NCBI GenBank assembly: GCA_964565335.1
Contig: CAZMEN010000003.1
Location: 29,969 to 93,968 of the forward strand
Direction: 5' to 3'
DNA: 64,000 bases
DNA from: Litorimonas sp964565335
GTDB lineage: Bacteria > Pseudomonadota > Alphaproteobacteria > Caulobacterales > Maricaulaceae
Of the stretch, positions 1 through 8,980 are shown in pieces. Below the pieces are notes generated by a model, which was not told the origin of the DNA, made no database searches, and saw only the letters and a list, made by a program, of their open reading frames with translations. Every line of letters starts with the position of its first letter. Within the stretch, counting starts at the first letter, position 1. The translations under genes were made by a program, and so were the position numbers.

Positions 1-90
1 CCCCATTTTACTCTCATCGAAACCCCGCCGGTTTTTCGAAATCGCAAGGCGCGGATAATGCGGCGTGGTTATGATAATCCGAAATGCTGA
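1..90 (+). CDS. C-terminal end of an unidentified protein (partial)
   Basis: Frame 1 is open from the window edge to a TGA at 88-90, giving about 29 residues that end in GYDNPKC. The stop lies just beyond the ATG of the next gene at 71, so the two would overlap by 20 bp, as in a compact operon. The fragment is too short to identify and could be chance. Confidence 0.3.
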   Translation, partial: PHFTLIETPPVFRNRKARIMRRGYDNPKC

Positions 91-1375
91 CATTAAAGGC
101 GAAAGAGCTGACGTTTTACTCGCAGACGGGCTGATTGCGAAAATCGGCGGGGAAATAAAAGGGGAGCATCACTTCGATGCCAAAGGCGGCGCTCTCATCC
201 CCGGGCTACATGACCATCACATCCATCTCAATGCGACAGCGGCTGCGATGAATTCTGTGCGATGTGGTCCGCCCGAGGTGAAAAGCGAAAAAGAGCTTAT
301 TGATGTTCTTAATAAAGCAGGCGAGAAAGCAGGTGGAGGCTGGTTACGCGGGGTCGGCTATCACCGCTCTGTGGCAGGCGAGATTGACAGGGCTTGGCTC
401 GATAAAAATGGCCCTGACCGTCCTATTCGCATTCAGCATCGCAGCGGACGGCTATGGATACTCAATAGCCTTGCTATGGCCGCATTGGATATCGTTGAGC
501 CGCCCGATGGCCGGTTGTTAGACAGCGACATCAGTCTCAGAACTAACGCCCATTTCCCCGATTTGAAGCCATTGATTGGTAGGTTGCTGTCTTATGGCAT
601 AACGGGCGTGACTGAGGTGACGCCTAGTAATGGCATAGCCGAGTTTGAAAATTATATGCGCGCGACAACACCCTTACGGGTGAGTGTAATGGGCCGCGCA
701 GAGCTAAGCGCTACGCAATCCCAACATCTGAAACTGCATTATCATGACCATGATTTGCCGCCTCTTGACGCTCTCGCAGATGAAATAAAGCAAGCGCATC
801 TGGCGGGCCGTAATATTGCCGCGCATTGTGTAACACGGGCGGAGTTAATGCTAACCCTTGCCGCTTTGGAAATGGCGGGGCCTGTTTGGGGCGACCGTAT
901 TGAACATGCCGCGATAGCCGATAATGCCGCCATTGCGTGGATGAAAAAACTTGGCGTTATTGTCGTGACGCAGCCGAATTTTATTACGGAAAGAGAAGCC
1001 GCTTATCTGAAAGATGTCCCGGCGGAGGACCATCAAAATTTATGGCGGCTCAAAGCTTTTGCTGATGCCGGATTAAATATAGCAGCGGGGAGTGACGCAC
1101 CTTTTGGAAGCCCGAACCCTTGGGCGGCAATGGCTGCGGCCGTATCCCGGCCTCAAGGTTTTGCAGGGGAAGCTGTCTCGCCTGAGGCTGCCTTAGGTCT
1201 CTATACCAAGCCTGCCAATAATGCAGGCGGGCAGCCGCGTAGGATTGAGCTTGGCGCGCCCGCTGATATCTGTGTGTTAGATACTGCGTGGGAGAAGGCT
1301 CGAAGAAATCTGGCTGACGTAAAGGTACAGGCGACATGGGTTGGCGGAAATCTAGTCTATAATGGCGTCGATTAA
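71..1375 (+). CDS. Amidohydrolase family protein (YtcJ/imidazolonepropionase-like)
   Basis: A 434-residue metal-dependent hydrolase of the amidohydrolase superfamily. The N-terminus has the small beta-sandwich segment, followed by the metal-binding HDHHIHL near residue 50. Later come AAHCVTR, DRIEHAAI and GSDAPF, which supply the histidines and the catalytic Asp expected in a TIM-barrel hydrolase. The segment around IQHRSGRLWILNS recalls the YtcJ branch (amidohydrolase_3). The substrate cannot be told from sequence. An ATG at 71 is preferred over the GTG at 65; neither has a clear Shine-Dalgarno site. The 3' end overlaps the convergent crotonase by 24 bp. Confidence 0.8.
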   Translation: MIIRNADIKGERADVLLADGLIAKIGGEIKGEHHFDAKGGALIPGLHDHHIHLNATAAAMNSVRCGPPEVKSEKELIDVLNKAGEKAGGGWLRGVGYHRSVAGEIDRAWLDKNGPDRPIRIQHRSGRLWILNSLAMAALDIVEPPDGRLLDSDISLRTNAHFPDLKPLIGRLLSYGITGVTEVTPSNGIAEFENYMRATTPLRVSVMGRAELSATQSQHLKLHYHDHDLPPLDALADEIKQAHLAGRNIAAHCVTRAELMLTLAALEMAGPVWGDRIEHAAIADNAAIAWMKKLGVIVVTQPNFITEREAAYLKDVPAEDHQNLWRLKAFADAGLNIAAGSDAPFGSPNPWAAMAAAVSRPQGFAGEAVSPEAALGLYTKPANNAGGQPRRIELGAPADICVLDTAWEKARRNLADVKVQATWVGGNLVYNGVD

Positions 1376-2338
1376 GCCCCATTTCAGAGCTGTCTCGGCT
1401 CTTATTTTCTTCATACTTAATGCCATATAGGCTGTTCGTTGACGACCAATGCGACGCGGAATACTCGCTGTACCGCCTGCGCCAGGGATTAGGCCGTATT
1501 TTAATTCGGGGAGTTGGAACCACGCTTCGGGTGATGCGGTGACGCGGCGACCCAGGGCGGCCATTTCTACGCCAGCGCCAATGGCGGCTCCATTGACATG
1601 TATTTCTAGTTTATCTCTTAACCGCGCCAGACGCCATGCGGGTAGTCTCAAGCTGCGCACCCAATGCGCTGTAGCGGGGTCAGAGACTTCCCCGAACTCT
1701 TCTATCGCCCCGCCTATTGAGAAAGCCCCGCCGCGCCCCGTAAGCGTTACTTTGGCAATGTCAGCTGCCATGGCTAAATCCAAAGCGCTGCAAAGTGCAT
1801 CACGCATGTCAGTGCCTATCGCATTTCGGGTATCGGGGCGGTTCAATGTTAAGTTCATCTCGTTATTGCTATTCACAACGACCTGTAGAGACGGCTCATC
1901 CGAAGCCGATAATGGCGCGCCATTATAAGTCTTTAGCCAAGCTTGAAATTCAGGGCCTTTTTGCACGGCCGCATAAGCAAAGCTTTCCGCCGTTAAAGCG
2001 TTTTCTAAGCTCAGTGTTTCTGACGCGCGAAGGTGTTGGACAAGGACCATAGCGGCAAGGGGGGTGCGGGTAATGTTATTGGCGAGCAAAGCCAGATGTT
2101 TTTCATCCTCAAGAACCACATCACAGGCTTCACTTGGCGCGCCATCGCCAATTCCGATAACGGGGCAGTGTAGGTCTTTGAGCCAAGCCGATATATCGGC
2201 ATCAGAGCTCTCCAAATGAAATGCGATATAGGGATTGTCTGAGTCTGGACCAAAGCTTTCTCTGGGCGGACACGCTGCACGTAATTGCGCCAGTTCATCG
2301 TAATTTAGCGGCTTTTTCATTGACTCATCCGTTGACAT
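1352..2338 (-). CDS. Enoyl-CoA hydratase/isomerase family protein with N-terminal extension
   Basis: About 328 residues. The C-terminal 200 residues are a crotonase domain: LNRPDTRNAIG, oxyanion-hole GAAIGAGVEM, and LPELKYGLIPGAGG. Both glutamates of classical hydratases are present (GVEM and LPEL). The first 130 or so residues are extra compared with a usual 260-residue crotonase and look like a degenerate second crotonase half. Start candidates are ATG at 2338 or 2320; the ATG at 2356 lies inside the TetR palindrome and is disfavoured. It diverges from the TetR gene, so the palindrome could control both. Acyl-CoA substrate unknown, presumably a steroid-derived CoA ester. Confidence 0.75.
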   Translation of the reverse strand: MSTDESMKKPLNYDELAQLRAACPPRESFGPDSDNPYIAFHLESSDADISAWLKDLHCPVIGIGDGAPSEACDVVLEDEKHLALLANNITRTPLAAMVLVQHLRASETLSLENALTAESFAYAAVQKGPEFQAWLKTYNGAPLSASDEPSLQVVVNSNNEMNLTLNRPDTRNAIGTDMRDALCSALDLAMAADIAKVTLTGRGGAFSIGGAIEEFGEVSDPATAHWVRSLRLPAWRLARLRDKLEIHVNGAAIGAGVEMAALGRRVTASPEAWFQLPELKYGLIPGAGGTASIPRRIGRQRTAYMALSMKKIRAETALKWGLIDAIID

Positions 2339-2347
2339 AAGTGAATA

Positions 2348-2364
2348 TCCGAACATCGTTCGGA
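2348..2364. promoter_or_regulatory. Perfect 17-bp palindrome, probable TetR operator
   Basis: TCCGAAC-ATC-GTTCGGA is a perfect inverted repeat with 7-bp arms and a 3-bp spacer. It lies between the divergent crotonase and TetR genes and ends 9 bp before the preferred TetR ATG (2374). Placement and symmetry fit an autoregulatory TetR-family operator. It differs from the TGCGTA-type element found in front of other operons here. Confidence 0.65.
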
Positions 2365-2373
2365 AAGTCAGAT

Positions 2374-3066
2374 ATGAAATCTTCTACCGTGAAAAAAGAC
2401 GCGAAACAAACGACTTATGGTCGTCCGCGTTTGCTGTCGCATGAAGAGATTTTGAAAGGCGCTGTTGAGCTTGGGCTTGAGGGCCTGTCTATGAAACGGC
2501 TTGCTACTCATCTCAATGTCGGAACTGCAACGCTTTACCAATATTTTGATAGCCGAAAAACCCTCATGCGTGCTGCAGCTGTTTATTCTCTGTCTGATGT
2601 GCCGCTTCCTGAAGATATTGGGCAGCATTGGTCAGCTCTCGCTAAGGATTATGTGACAGTTATTCAAAACCTACTCGCGGAAAATCCCAGCTATATAAAT
2701 AGCTATCAGCAAACAGATTATGGTTTTGAGGTACGGTTTCAACTGATCGAAAAATTTCTCCAGTCTATGGCGAGTAGAGGGTTTACATCTTGTAAGGGTA
2801 TGGAGCTGTTTAATATTGTCGGTATGGCCGCTTTCGCTGGGGCCATTGAAATTTCTCGGCAACGTGAATTTGAGTTTCAGGATGAGACGATGGAAGCCGT
2901 TGCGAGACGTCAATTTGCGCGGCTCGATGCGGACGCCTTTCCAATGACAGCGCAGGCTCTGAGTATCTTCACACACACACCAGAGCAAAAGCTCGAAAGC
3001 CTCCTCTCGGCCACTTTTAAAACCATTGCCCGAGAGCGGGGAGAAGATGAAAGCGAGATAGTGTAA
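2374..3066 (+). CDS. TetR/AcrR family transcriptional regulator
   Basis: A 230-residue regulator. The N-terminal DNA-binding domain spans about residues 22-70, with the helix-turn-helix at about 40-59 (MKRLATHLNVGTATLYQYFD), a typical TetR pattern. The C-terminal ligand domain is not recognisable. The ATG at 2374 is chosen because the upstream GTG at 2341 would place the perfect palindrome inside the coding region. It is the first gene of the P450 operon and ends 1 bp before the P450 ATG, so it probably controls that operon and itself in response to an oxidisable hydrophobic substrate; the ligand is unknown. Confidence 0.85.
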   Translation: MKSSTVKKDAKQTTYGRPRLLSHEEILKGAVELGLEGLSMKRLATHLNVGTATLYQYFDSRKTLMRAAAVYSLSDVPLPEDIGQHWSALAKDYVTVIQNLLAENPSYINSYQQTDYGFEVRFQLIEKFLQSMASRGFTSCKGMELFNIVGMAAFAGAIEISRQREFEFQDETMEAVARRQFARLDADAFPMTAQALSIFTHTPEQKLESLLSATFKTIARERGEDESEIV

Positions 3067-3067
3067 T

Positions 3068-4468
3068 ATGGTTGCGCAATTAGAAACTGATGTTGAGCCT
3101 AAAAAAATTCCGAAGGTGAAGGGCATTCCGCTAGTCGGAAGTACGTTGGAAATGGGTAAAGACCCGGCCGCATTTTTCGCAAAATGCTACAAGGAATATG
3201 GCCCTGTCTACCAAGTTAATGTTTTTGGTCGGAAACAGATTGTTATTGCCGGGGCTGAGGCCGCCAAGTTTATGTCAACGAAAGCTGGGCGTAATGGGCT
3301 TAGATCTAAAGAGTTCTGGGACGATTTTGTTGACCATTTTGGCGCTTCAAAAACACTGACGCAGATAGACGGCGACGACCACCGACGTATGCGCCAAATT
3401 ATGAGAGCTGGCTTTTCGCGTGAGGCGGCTGAGGGGCAATATCATAAAATCACAAAATACATTGACGAATCTATTGAGCGAGATTGGACGATAGGACAAA
3501 AGACAGGTGTACTCGAGGCTTTCCAATATATGATCGTCCAAGTGATTGGTGAATTGATGAGCGGGGAGGCGCCGCTCGAATATGTGAAAGATATCCGAAT
3601 CAATATTTTGTTTCTTCTCAATGTCCTTGTGGCGCGGGTGAAACCTAAATGGTTTTTGCATAGCCCGAAATTTAAAAAAGCGAGTAAGCGCGTAGATGAG
3701 TTAGGTGAGAAAACCGTCGCTCGTTTTATGAAACACGCTGAGGAAGGCACGCTGCCTAAAAACCTTTTGGGCGATATTATGCGGGCCCATTTTGATGACC
3801 CGGATTTTGTGCAAAAACGTGATCTGGCTGTTCTGTTGACAGGGCCTTATGTGGCCGGACTAGACACAGTTGCGAATACTGTCTCCGGCGCAGTTTATGG
3901 CATTTTGAAAACGCCGGGTGTGCTCGAGAAAGTGCAAGCTGAGGCGGACGCCCTTTATGCCAAAGGCACCGTGACATCTATGGATGTACGCAATCTGGAT
4001 TACATACAGAGCTGCATTAAAGAGTCTATGCGTCTGTGGCCTGTGGCCGTCGGGCAGATGCGAACAACGACACAAGAGATTGAATTTGAAGGATTCAAAA
4101 TTCCTGCCGATGAAATGTTGATTATAGGCACATCCGTTCCGCATTTCCTTGATGAATATTTCCCGAACCACAAAGCCTATGATCCGGATCGTTATAATGA
4201 AGAGCGCAAGGAGCATATGTGCCCCGGTGCTTACTCTCCCTTTGGACGGGGAGCGCATACGTGTTTGGGCCAAAATCTGGCAGAAGTGCTTATGGGGATG
4301 TTGATTTCACGCCTCTTCCACCGCCTCGACTTGGCCCTTGAAACGCCGAATTACGAGTTGAAAACGAAATCATTCCCCACACCGGGTCCGGCCATGAGTT
4401 TTGCCGTGAAGGTCGTAGGCGAGCGCCATCCCGCAAAACCATTAATTCCAGAAGTATTAGAAGATTAA
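3068..4468 (+). CDS. Cytochrome P450
   Basis: A 466-residue heme monooxygenase. Visible P450 signatures are the I-helix AGLDTVAN, the K-helix ESMR (ExxR), and the heme loop FGRGAHTCLG with the cysteine ligand at residue 399. There is no N-terminal membrane anchor, as usual for bacterial P450s, but the PKVKGIPLVGSTLEMG start resembles the CYP51/eukaryotic-like branch. Position between TetR and a Rieske oxygenase in a steroid region suggests hydroxylation or C-C cleavage of a steroid or sterol; this is inference. No ferredoxin or reductase gene accompanies it. Confidence 0.9.
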   Translation: MVAQLETDVEPKKIPKVKGIPLVGSTLEMGKDPAAFFAKCYKEYGPVYQVNVFGRKQIVIAGAEAAKFMSTKAGRNGLRSKEFWDDFVDHFGASKTLTQIDGDDHRRMRQIMRAGFSREAAEGQYHKITKYIDESIERDWTIGQKTGVLEAFQYMIVQVIGELMSGEAPLEYVKDIRINILFLLNVLVARVKPKWFLHSPKFKKASKRVDELGEKTVARFMKHAEEGTLPKNLLGDIMRAHFDDPDFVQKRDLAVLLTGPYVAGLDTVANTVSGAVYGILKTPGVLEKVQAEADALYAKGTVTSMDVRNLDYIQSCIKESMRLWPVAVGQMRTTTQEIEFEGFKIPADEMLIIGTSVPHFLDEYFPNHKAYDPDRYNEERKEHMCPGAYSPFGRGAHTCLGQNLAEVLMGMLISRLFHRLDLALETPNYELKTKSFPTPGPAMSFAVKVVGERHPAKPLIPEVLED

Positions 4469-4493
4469 AAGAGAAGATAAAAAGGAGAGCATC

Positions 4494-5516
4494 ATGAACG
4501 CACCTGTAAACCCTGAGCATATTCAAACCGGAGAAGAGTTGGAACGCTGTCCGTTTCCGATTCCCTATGGTTGGTTTTGCGTCCATTTTTCGCATGAATT
4601 AAAGCCCGGTGACATCAAGATCGAAAAAATGTTTGGCAAGGAATGGGTTCTTTTCCGCGGCGAAGATGGCTCCGTTGGCATGACGGACCCATTCTGCCCG
4701 CATCTTGGCGCGCATTTAGGTCATGGCGGGAAAGTCGTCGGTAATAATATTCAGTGCCCATTCCATAATTGGGAATTTGACAGTGAAGGTTGGTGTAAGA
4801 AAATCCCTTACGGCAAAGTTATGCCGGGTGTGGCGCGGAAACGGGCGATCCTTCAGGCCCTGCCGGTTGTTGAAAAATACGGCGCGATTTGGGTGTGGTA
4901 TCACCCCAAAGGCGAAGACCCTAAATGGGAATTGCCGACCCATCCAGAATTTGAAGATGAAGACGCGCATGTTGAAACTAAATTCCATAGCTGGGATATT
5001 GGAACGTGTATTCAGGAAATGGGTGAGAACTCAGTCGACACACCACATTTGAAGTTTTTACATGGTGCGCCAATAATCCCGTCGGTAGAGGCCAAAGCAG
5101 ATCGCCATATCTGGCACTATGATATCATGGATGGTTATATTGTTGGTGAAAGCCATGGCCCAGGACTGGCTCCCAACCACCATTCAAAAGACGGCGTCTC
5201 GATGTTGATGTATGCCATGCCGGCACCTGTTGACGAAGAAATGTCGCGCGTTCGGATGATGTTTAAATGGAAGAAATATCCTGAAGGGTCGAAGGAAGCC
5301 GCGATTGCACAACATCTTTATGAGCATTCTATCGGCGAAGCCGAGGGCGAAGATTCAGCTGGGTTTGAATCCGTTGATTTGATTGTGTGGGACAATAAAA
5401 AATATCGCCCTAAACCGCTCTTATGTGATGGTGATGGCCCGATCTTGGCTTGGCGGAAATATTTCCGTCAATTCTATGTCGATCTGGATGAAAGTAATCC
5501 GGCGGTAGCCATATAA
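4494..5516 (+). CDS. Rieske non-heme iron oxygenase (Neverland/DAF-36-like motif pattern)
   Basis: A 340-residue terminal oxygenase. The Rieske [2Fe-2S] site is C68-x-H70 and C88-x2-H91. The mononuclear iron site is D182-x2-H185-x4-H190 (VDTPHLKFLH). Its pattern resembles the sterol desaturase/hydroxylase group (Neverland/DAF-36) more than KshA, and the end motif CDGDGP...FRQFY is shared with the oxygenase at 23159, so the two are subfamily members. A strong Shine-Dalgarno (AAAGGAG) precedes the ATG. It follows the P450 and overlaps the SDR by 1 bp. Steroid or sterol oxidation is likely; the position attacked is unknown and no reductase partner is nearby. Confidence 0.85.
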   Translation: MNAPVNPEHIQTGEELERCPFPIPYGWFCVHFSHELKPGDIKIEKMFGKEWVLFRGEDGSVGMTDPFCPHLGAHLGHGGKVVGNNIQCPFHNWEFDSEGWCKKIPYGKVMPGVARKRAILQALPVVEKYGAIWVWYHPKGEDPKWELPTHPEFEDEDAHVETKFHSWDIGTCIQEMGENSVDTPHLKFLHGAPIIPSVEAKADRHIWHYDIMDGYIVGESHGPGLAPNHHSKDGVSMLMYAMPAPVDEEMSRVRMMFKWKKYPEGSKEAAIAQHLYEHSIGEAEGEDSAGFESVDLIVWDNKKYRPKPLLCDGDGPILAWRKYFRQFYVDLDESNPAVAI

Positions 5517-6319
5517 TGGGGGACAACACTCAAGGCCGTTTGGCCGGTAAAGTCTGCATTGTCACGGGCGCGGCGCGCGGTATGGGCGAAGCCACAGCGC
5601 GATTATTTGCGTCTGAGGGCGCAATAGTGGCCCTCGGTGATGTCATGGCCAAAGAAGGCGAAGCGGTTGCGAAAGACATTGGCGGCGACGCCATGTTTCA
5701 AAAACTCGATGTGTCTGATGATGGAAATTGGAAAGCTTTTGTTGGCGCTGTCCGGGACAAGTTTGGAAAAATTGACGCTCTGATCAATAATGCCGGGCTT
5801 GTACATTTCACGCCGATTGAACATTTCGATCCGAATGATGCGGACCGCATATTAGGCGTAAACACGGTCGGCCCTATGCTCGGGGCGAAACATGTCGCGC
5901 CGATTATGAAAGAAGCAGGTGGCGGCTCTATCGTGAATATCAGTTCCGTCGATGGTCTCCGTGGCTGTAACGGATTGACGCTTTATACTGCCAGTAAATG
6001 GGCATTGCGGGGCCTGACAAAGTCATTGGCCTATGAACTTGGTACATCCGGTATTCGTGTAAACTCTGTCCACCCCGGCGGAGTTGATACCCCAATGGGG
6101 AATGCAAGAGGTCTCCCGCCTGAGCAGCTAAATATGGCGTTTAGGCGTGTTCCACTTCAGCGTATTGGTCAACCGAGTGAGATTGCAAATGCCTCGCTCT
6201 TCCTTGCCAGTGATGAAGCGAGCTATATTACAGGGGCAGAGCTAGCCGTCGATGGCGGTTGGGGGGCAGGGTACTTCCAACCCGTCCTACCTGGCGCGCC
6301 TGAAGGCCTTCCACCATAG
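5516..6319 (+). CDS. SDR family oxidoreductase (hydroxysteroid dehydrogenase-like)
   Basis: A 267-residue classical short-chain dehydrogenase. TGAARGMG binds the dinucleotide, NNAG follows, and the catalytic set is SSVDG with YTASK. The ATG overlaps the stop of the Rieske gene (TAATG), indicating translational coupling. It resembles 3-alpha/20-beta-hydroxysteroid dehydrogenases, so NAD(P)-dependent interconversion of a steroid hydroxyl and ketone is the likely job, perhaps on the product of the P450 or Rieske enzyme. Regio- and stereospecificity cannot be read from sequence. Confidence 0.85.
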   Translation: MGDNTQGRLAGKVCIVTGAARGMGEATARLFASEGAIVALGDVMAKEGEAVAKDIGGDAMFQKLDVSDDGNWKAFVGAVRDKFGKIDALINNAGLVHFTPIEHFDPNDADRILGVNTVGPMLGAKHVAPIMKEAGGGSIVNISSVDGLRGCNGLTLYTASKWALRGLTKSLAYELGTSGIRVNSVHPGGVDTPMGNARGLPPEQLNMAFRRVPLQRIGQPSEIANASLFLASDEASYITGAELAVDGGWGAGYFQPVLPGAPEGLPP

Positions 6320-6326
6320 GCAAACA

Positions 6327-7919
6327 ATGAAGAAGTTTTTTAAATTTATTGCAAAAGCATTTATTATTCTGCTTTTGATTTTGGTTCTTGCGGCTTTTTT
6401 CGTCAAATGGCGAATGGATCATGAAGTGGCCGCTGTAACGCCGCTTGCCATGAGCACAGAAGGCGTGGACCTGACGCCTACCGTAGACGCGGATTTTATC
6501 CCGCAAATTCTTCCGCCAACAGGGGAGCCACAACACCCCTTTATGGCTGTGACGGATACCAGCGCGATGCATTCCGGAAGTTGGGAGAGCGATACCCATC
6601 CGGCCAAAGCTGTCTCTTCTGTGGATGTAGAAATCCTCACGCGTCGGGCGGGCGGCAGCGCCGCGCGGCAATGTGCGACCTTCACCTATATAAAAGCCGG
6701 GCACCCGCTCATCCTTTGCGGTGGGTTTACGAGTTTCCGGCTTCAGCTACTCGATAAAGACAGCCTCGAAATGTTGGCCTCGTATGACTTACCCATGCGG
6801 CCCTCGACGTTCGAGGCTATGGTCAAACGCGACACGGATATAATCTTCACCGATACATCGGGCGGAGCCTATATGTATCTGGATAATGAAGACCGCGCCG
6901 TGCTCGCTGATGCCGAGCAACGCATTCGCCGTATAAAAGCCGAGCAACTCGAAAACGGCAAATGGCAATTCCGTGAAACCGATGGTTGGGACATGACCGA
7001 TTACGTCCCCAATGATTGCTATCACTGGAATAATCTGCGGCCCACAGGCGAGTGTGACGGCATCACCACCGTTATGCCGGATTATAATGGCTTGCTTTGG
7101 TGGGTGACGCGCAATGGCCGTGTCGGGTCGCTTGACCCTGAAACTGGAAATGTCAGCGCGACTGATTTAAACGGCGAGGAAATTCAGAACTCTTTCGCAT
7201 TGGACAAAAACGGTGCCTATATCGTTTCTGATCATGCCATGTATCACATGAAACTGGTTGATGGTATGCCTACGGAGCAATGGCGGGTGCCGTATGACCG
7301 TGGCTCTGGCCGTAAGGTTGGCTCTATCAATCAAGGTAGCGGGACGTCTCCGAGTCTCTTTGGGGAAGACTATCTGACCTTTACCGATAATGCGGATGAC
7401 CACATGAATATTTATGTCGCAAGGCGCGGCGAACTGGCCGAAGGCGAGACCCGCGTGATTTGTAAAGTGCCTGTCTTTACCAAAGGCGCGAGCGTGACGG
7501 ATAATTCAATGATTGCATATGGACGCTCTATTATTCTGGAAAATAATGCGGGTTATACCAATTCGATGATCCAAAAAGATTACAGCGTTATCGAAGGCGG
7601 TGTTGTGCGCGTGGATGTGCGTGAAGATGAAAGCGGGTGTGACACTATCTGGACGAACCCGCTTAAAGTACCCTCTGTCGTACCCAAGCTTTCACTCGGA
7701 AACGGGATTGCCTATTTCTATAGTTTCGATTTGTTGGATAATGGTGATCGCCTCTGGTCACTGGTGGGGCTTGATTTTGAAACGGGCAAAGAAGTCGTGC
7801 GCATTCCGACCGGCACGGGTGAAGCGTTCAATAATAATTGGGCCAGTATCGCGATTGCTCCTGATGGCGACACATGGGTTGGTACGCGTCAGGGTGTTTT
7901 GAAAATAAGAGAAAAATAA
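6327..7919 (+). CDS. Membrane-anchored propeller-like protein of unknown function
   Basis: About 530 residues. The ATG at 6327 starts a basic stretch and one hydrophobic helix (residues 7-27), with the rest predicted outside the membrane. The body is rich in repeated strand-like units with YNGLLWWVTRNGRVGSLDP and LWSLVGLDFETGKEVVRIP patterns, as in beta-propellers of the PQQ/SMP-30 kind. It is paralogous to the lipoprotein at 48088-49791: both have a (H/N)P(F/Y)(M/L)AV motif near the N-terminus and a G(T/S)xxPxL...TD.AD block. I do not recognise the family. Operon position after P450, Rieske and SDR suggests periplasmic handling or sensing of the same substrate. Confidence 0.7.
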   Translation: MKKFFKFIAKAFIILLLILVLAAFFVKWRMDHEVAAVTPLAMSTEGVDLTPTVDADFIPQILPPTGEPQHPFMAVTDTSAMHSGSWESDTHPAKAVSSVDVEILTRRAGGSAARQCATFTYIKAGHPLILCGGFTSFRLQLLDKDSLEMLASYDLPMRPSTFEAMVKRDTDIIFTDTSGGAYMYLDNEDRAVLADAEQRIRRIKAEQLENGKWQFRETDGWDMTDYVPNDCYHWNNLRPTGECDGITTVMPDYNGLLWWVTRNGRVGSLDPETGNVSATDLNGEEIQNSFALDKNGAYIVSDHAMYHMKLVDGMPTEQWRVPYDRGSGRKVGSINQGSGTSPSLFGEDYLTFTDNADDHMNIYVARRGELAEGETRVICKVPVFTKGASVTDNSMIAYGRSIILENNAGYTNSMIQKDYSVIEGGVVRVDVREDESGCDTIWTNPLKVPSVVPKLSLGNGIAYFYSFDLLDNGDRLWSLVGLDFETGKEVVRIPTGTGEAFNNNWASIAIAPDGDTWVGTRQGVLKIREK

Positions 7920-8419
7920 TGACATTTGGCCCGATTACGCAGCTTGGTTATCTCACCGATAATCTCGATAAAACGGTAGAAGCTTGGACAAAATTAGGCG
8001 TTGGGCCCTTTACGAAAATGGCAGGTGTGAACATGCCCGCGACGATGGACGGCGAAACCGTTGAGATTAAAATCGATCTCGCTTTGGCCTATCAAGGGGA
8101 TGTTCAAATCGAAATTATTCAGCCTCTTTGCGAGAGTCCCTCGCCCTATCTTGAGAATAAACGCGCAGGTCTTTGGGGCGCGCATCACACCCAATTCACC
8201 GTCGAGGATTTGGATGAGGCGATCGCGACCTGCGAGGCGGCGGGGATGGAAATGGCGTGCGAAATTACCTCCGGCGGGGGACGCTATATTTATATGCGGG
8301 GTGATGCCGGATGGATTGAATTAACGCTGTCCAATCCCGGCCTTCAGATGTTTTTCGACATGATTAAAAAGAGCTGTGAGGACTGGGACGGCGAGACCGT
8401 TTGGAATGTGATGGGATAG
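7919..8419 (+). CDS. VOC/glyoxalase-fold protein
   Basis: A 166-residue protein with two VOC half-modules: QLGYLTDNLDKTVEAWTKLG at the start and HHTQFTVEDLDEAIATCEAAG in the middle. It resembles methylmalonyl-CoA epimerase-like and other single-chain VOC proteins, but the metal-ligand set is not clear enough to name a reaction. The ATG overlaps the preceding stop (TAATG), so it is translated with the propeller-like protein. It could isomerise, lyse or bind an oxidised steroid intermediate; this is inference. Confidence 0.7.
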   Translation: MTFGPITQLGYLTDNLDKTVEAWTKLGVGPFTKMAGVNMPATMDGETVEIKIDLALAYQGDVQIEIIQPLCESPSPYLENKRAGLWGAHHTQFTVEDLDEAIATCEAAGMEMACEITSGGGRYIYMRGDAGWIELTLSNPGLQMFFDMIKKSCEDWDGETVWNVMG

Positions 8420-8431
8420 AGGTATTCGTTG

Positions 8432-8980
8432 ATGACACGCGATGAGAAAATTGATGCCATGCTGGATAAGCATGAGATTACTGAACTTCTTTATGCGTAT
8501 TGCAATGCGGCCGACCGACATGATCACGTCAAAATGCGTAGCCTTTATCACGAAGACGCTGTCGATGATCACGGCTCTTTCTTCAAAGGCCCCGCCATGG
8601 AGTTCATCGATATGCTCCCCGAAATCCAAGCGCCCATGGAAATTCTGCATCACAATATTACCAGCATAAATATCGCGCTGGACGGTGATAAAGCCGAAGG
8701 CGAAGTCTATATGATCGCCTTTCATCGCTTCAAAACAGAAGAGGGGGAGTCGGTGGATTTACTTGTCGGCGGCCGCTATTTCGACAATTACGAGAAACGC
8801 GACGGCCAATGGAAATTTTCATTACGTGCGGCGGGCGCAGATTGGGCCTATTACAATTCCCCGTCACAAACGGCGATGGACCACCCGATGATAGCCGCGA
8901 CACACATTGCTACGCCGGGGCCGAAAGATCCGTCTTATCAATTTTATGAGATGATGAAATTCGGGCAAAAGTTGAAATAA
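8432..8980 (+). CDS. NTF2-fold (SnoaL-like) protein
   Basis: A 182-residue cone-shaped NTF2/SnoaL-like protein; the N-terminal HEITELLYAYCNAADRHD helix and the RSLYHEDAV segment are typical. Proteins of this fold include ketosteroid isomerase and many small hydratases or dehydratases, but the catalytic Tyr/Asp set of ketosteroid isomerase cannot be assigned here. It is the last gene of the P450 operon; an AGAGG ribosome site precedes the ATG. It is one of five proteins of this fold in the window. Exact reaction unknown. Confidence 0.7.
   Translation: MTRDEKIDAMLDKHEITELLYAYCNAADRHDHVKMRSLYHEDAVDDHGSFFKGPAMEFIDMLPEIQAPMEILHHNITSINIALDGDKAEGEVYMIAFHRFKTEEGESVDLLVGGRYFDNYEKRDGQWKFSLRAAGADWAYYNSPSQTAMDHPMIAATHIATPGPKDPSYQFYEMMKFGQKLK

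Noticed and set aside
2671..3126. 151-codon frame antisense to the TetR gene
   Set aside because: A shadow of the well-supported TetR and P450 genes; it contains no domain.
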